NCBI RefSeq assembly: GCF_009857605.1 | Contig: NZ_WWCT01000007.1 | Location: forward strand, 62,001-126,000 | From: Duganella levis | Lineage (GTDB): Bacteria; Pseudomonadota; Gammaproteobacteria; Burkholderiales; Burkholderiaceae_D | Reading direction: 5' to 3' | Length of the DNA: 64,000 bases | Part shown: positions 63,392 through 64,000 of the stretch, piece by piece | How the letters are laid out: the number at the start of each line of letters is the position of its first letter | Position numbering within the stretch: position 1 is the first letter of the stretch | The notes under the pieces: model-generated | What the model saw: only the letters and a program-made list of their open reading frames with translations | The model's database searches: none | Told to the model about the DNA's origin: nothing | Position numbers and translations under genes: made by a program

Positions 63392-64000
63392 CTAGGTCTG
63401 GCGTACCATCAGCGTGGTCGGCAGCATTTCAGAAGCGACCGGCTGGCCTTCGATCAGGCCCAACATCTTCTTGGCCAACAATACGCCGCCATCGCGCAGA
63501 TACTGGTGCACGCTGGTCAGCGGCGGCACGAAACTGGCCGCGCCGGGCGTATCGTCGTAGCCGATGACGGAGACATTCTCCGGCACCCGCAAATTCTTCT
63601 CGGCCAGCGCGCGGATCGCGCCCATGGCCAGCAAGTCACTGGCGGCAAACACGCCGTCGAACGACGCGCCCTTCTTCTTCAGCAGCGCGGAAATGCTGTC
63701 GAAGCCTGCCTCGAAGGTGAACGCCTTCGGCCGGATAATGTGCACCATGGCCGCGCCGCCCATGGCGTCGATGAAGCCGGCGCAGCGTTCCTGCACCTCG
63801 GCGTGGTCGACGTCGCCCAGGAACACCAGCTTCTGCCGGCCCTGCGCGATGAAGCGCTCGGCCGCGCTGATGCCGCCCTTGCGGTTGTCCGAGCCGACCA
63901 CGATGTAGTCGCTGCCCGGCTGCGGCGCGCCCCACACCACCAGCGGCATGCCGGTCTGCTGCACCGTGCGCACCGCCTCGCCGTGCGAACCCTGGCCCAG
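63392..64000 (-). CDS. Second LacI-family regulator, N-terminus beyond window edge
   Basis: 202 residues of a LacI-type sugar-binding domain, open to the window edge (the frame continues through 64000), so the helix-turn-helix is missing. Motifs: TGMPLVVWGAP, YIVVGSDNRKGGISAAERFI, KLVFLGDVDHAEVQERCAGF, FAASDLLAMGAIRALAEKN, VSVIGYDDTPGAASFVPPLT. It lies upstream of the GH65 operon in the same direction, 88 bases before the phosphorylase start. It may be the first regulator of the operon, giving two LacI proteins in one locus. Confidence 0.92.
   Translation of the reverse strand: MGQGSHGEAVRTVQQTGMPLVVWGAPQPGSDYIVVGSDNRKGGISAAERFIAQGRQKLVFLGDVDHAEVQERCAGFIDAMGGAAMVHIIRPKAFTFEAGFDSISALLKKKGASFDGVFAASDLLAMGAIRALAEKNLRVPENVSVIGYDDTPGAASFVPPLTSVHQYLRDGGVLLAKKMLGLIEGQPVASEMLPTTLMVRQT

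Noticed and set aside
61000..63567. An 855-codon open frame on the plus strand
   Set aside because: Antisense to the GH65 gene; Arg/His/Val-rich and without domains.

Overview
The window looks like chromosome of a high-GC betaproteobacterium, most likely Oxalobacteraceae (Massilia/Duganella/Janthinobacterium group). I infer this from the protein families: a fused isobutyryl-CoA mutase IcmF next to a fused indolepyruvate:ferredoxin oxidoreductase, a complete imuA-imuB-dnaE2 cassette, a betaproteobacterial-type tad (Flp pilus) locus and a large TonB-dependent receptor. It was recognised by eye, not by a database search. No tRNA, rRNA or CRISPR array was seen.

The window has two halves. Bases 1 to about 27,000 are visibly lower in GC, with loosely packed, often orphan genes. 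In order they hold: an SOS-associated peptidase (SRAP) cut by the window edge; an XRE regulator with a 12-bp inverted repeat; the SOS mutasome dnaE2/imuB/imuA behind a perfect LexA box; a DUF2384 antitoxin-like orphan; a block of four oxidoreductases (SDR, nitroreductase, Old Yellow Enzyme, aldo/keto reductase) divergent from a LysR gene; a metallophosphoesterase with two unknown proteins and a GNAT-like protein; and then a defence island. The island holds a Gabija-like pair (OLD/TOPRIM nuclease plus UvrD-like helicase), a following PD-(D/E)xK nuclease with no obvious named family, a Septu-like AAA ATPase/HNH nuclease pair, an IS21 remnant abutting an H-NS remnant, an orphan XRE gene and an Abi_2/HEPN abortive-infection protein.

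Bases 27,000 to 64,000 are GC-rich, tightly packed core-type genome. They hold a TonB-dependent receptor; a Tat-exported alpha/beta hydrolase divergent from a LysR gene; a DUF2807 protein with a 61-aa exported peptide; an eleven-gene tad pilus operon (flp to a TPR-LytR_C lipoprotein, minus strand); a diguanylate cyclase convergent with an HD-GYP phosphodiesterase; a LysR gene; the 2-ketoacid/acyl-CoA enzymes IorAB and IcmF; a PIN toxin/antitoxin pair; a pectate lyase; a soxR-ridA divergent pair with a textbook SoxR promoter; a lipoprotein; and an alpha-glucoside phosphorolysis operon (GH65 phosphorylase, beta-phosphoglucomutase, MFS transporter, LacI) followed by a second LacI gene cut by the right edge.

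The strongest candidate for something undescribed is the 15.5 to 21.0 kb unit. A Gabija-like pair is followed in the same direction by a 531-aa protein with a clear E...D...ExK nuclease core, and imperfect direct repeats lie in the spacer between them. The neighbouring AAA/HNH pair with an unknown 104-aa protein upstream is the second candidate.
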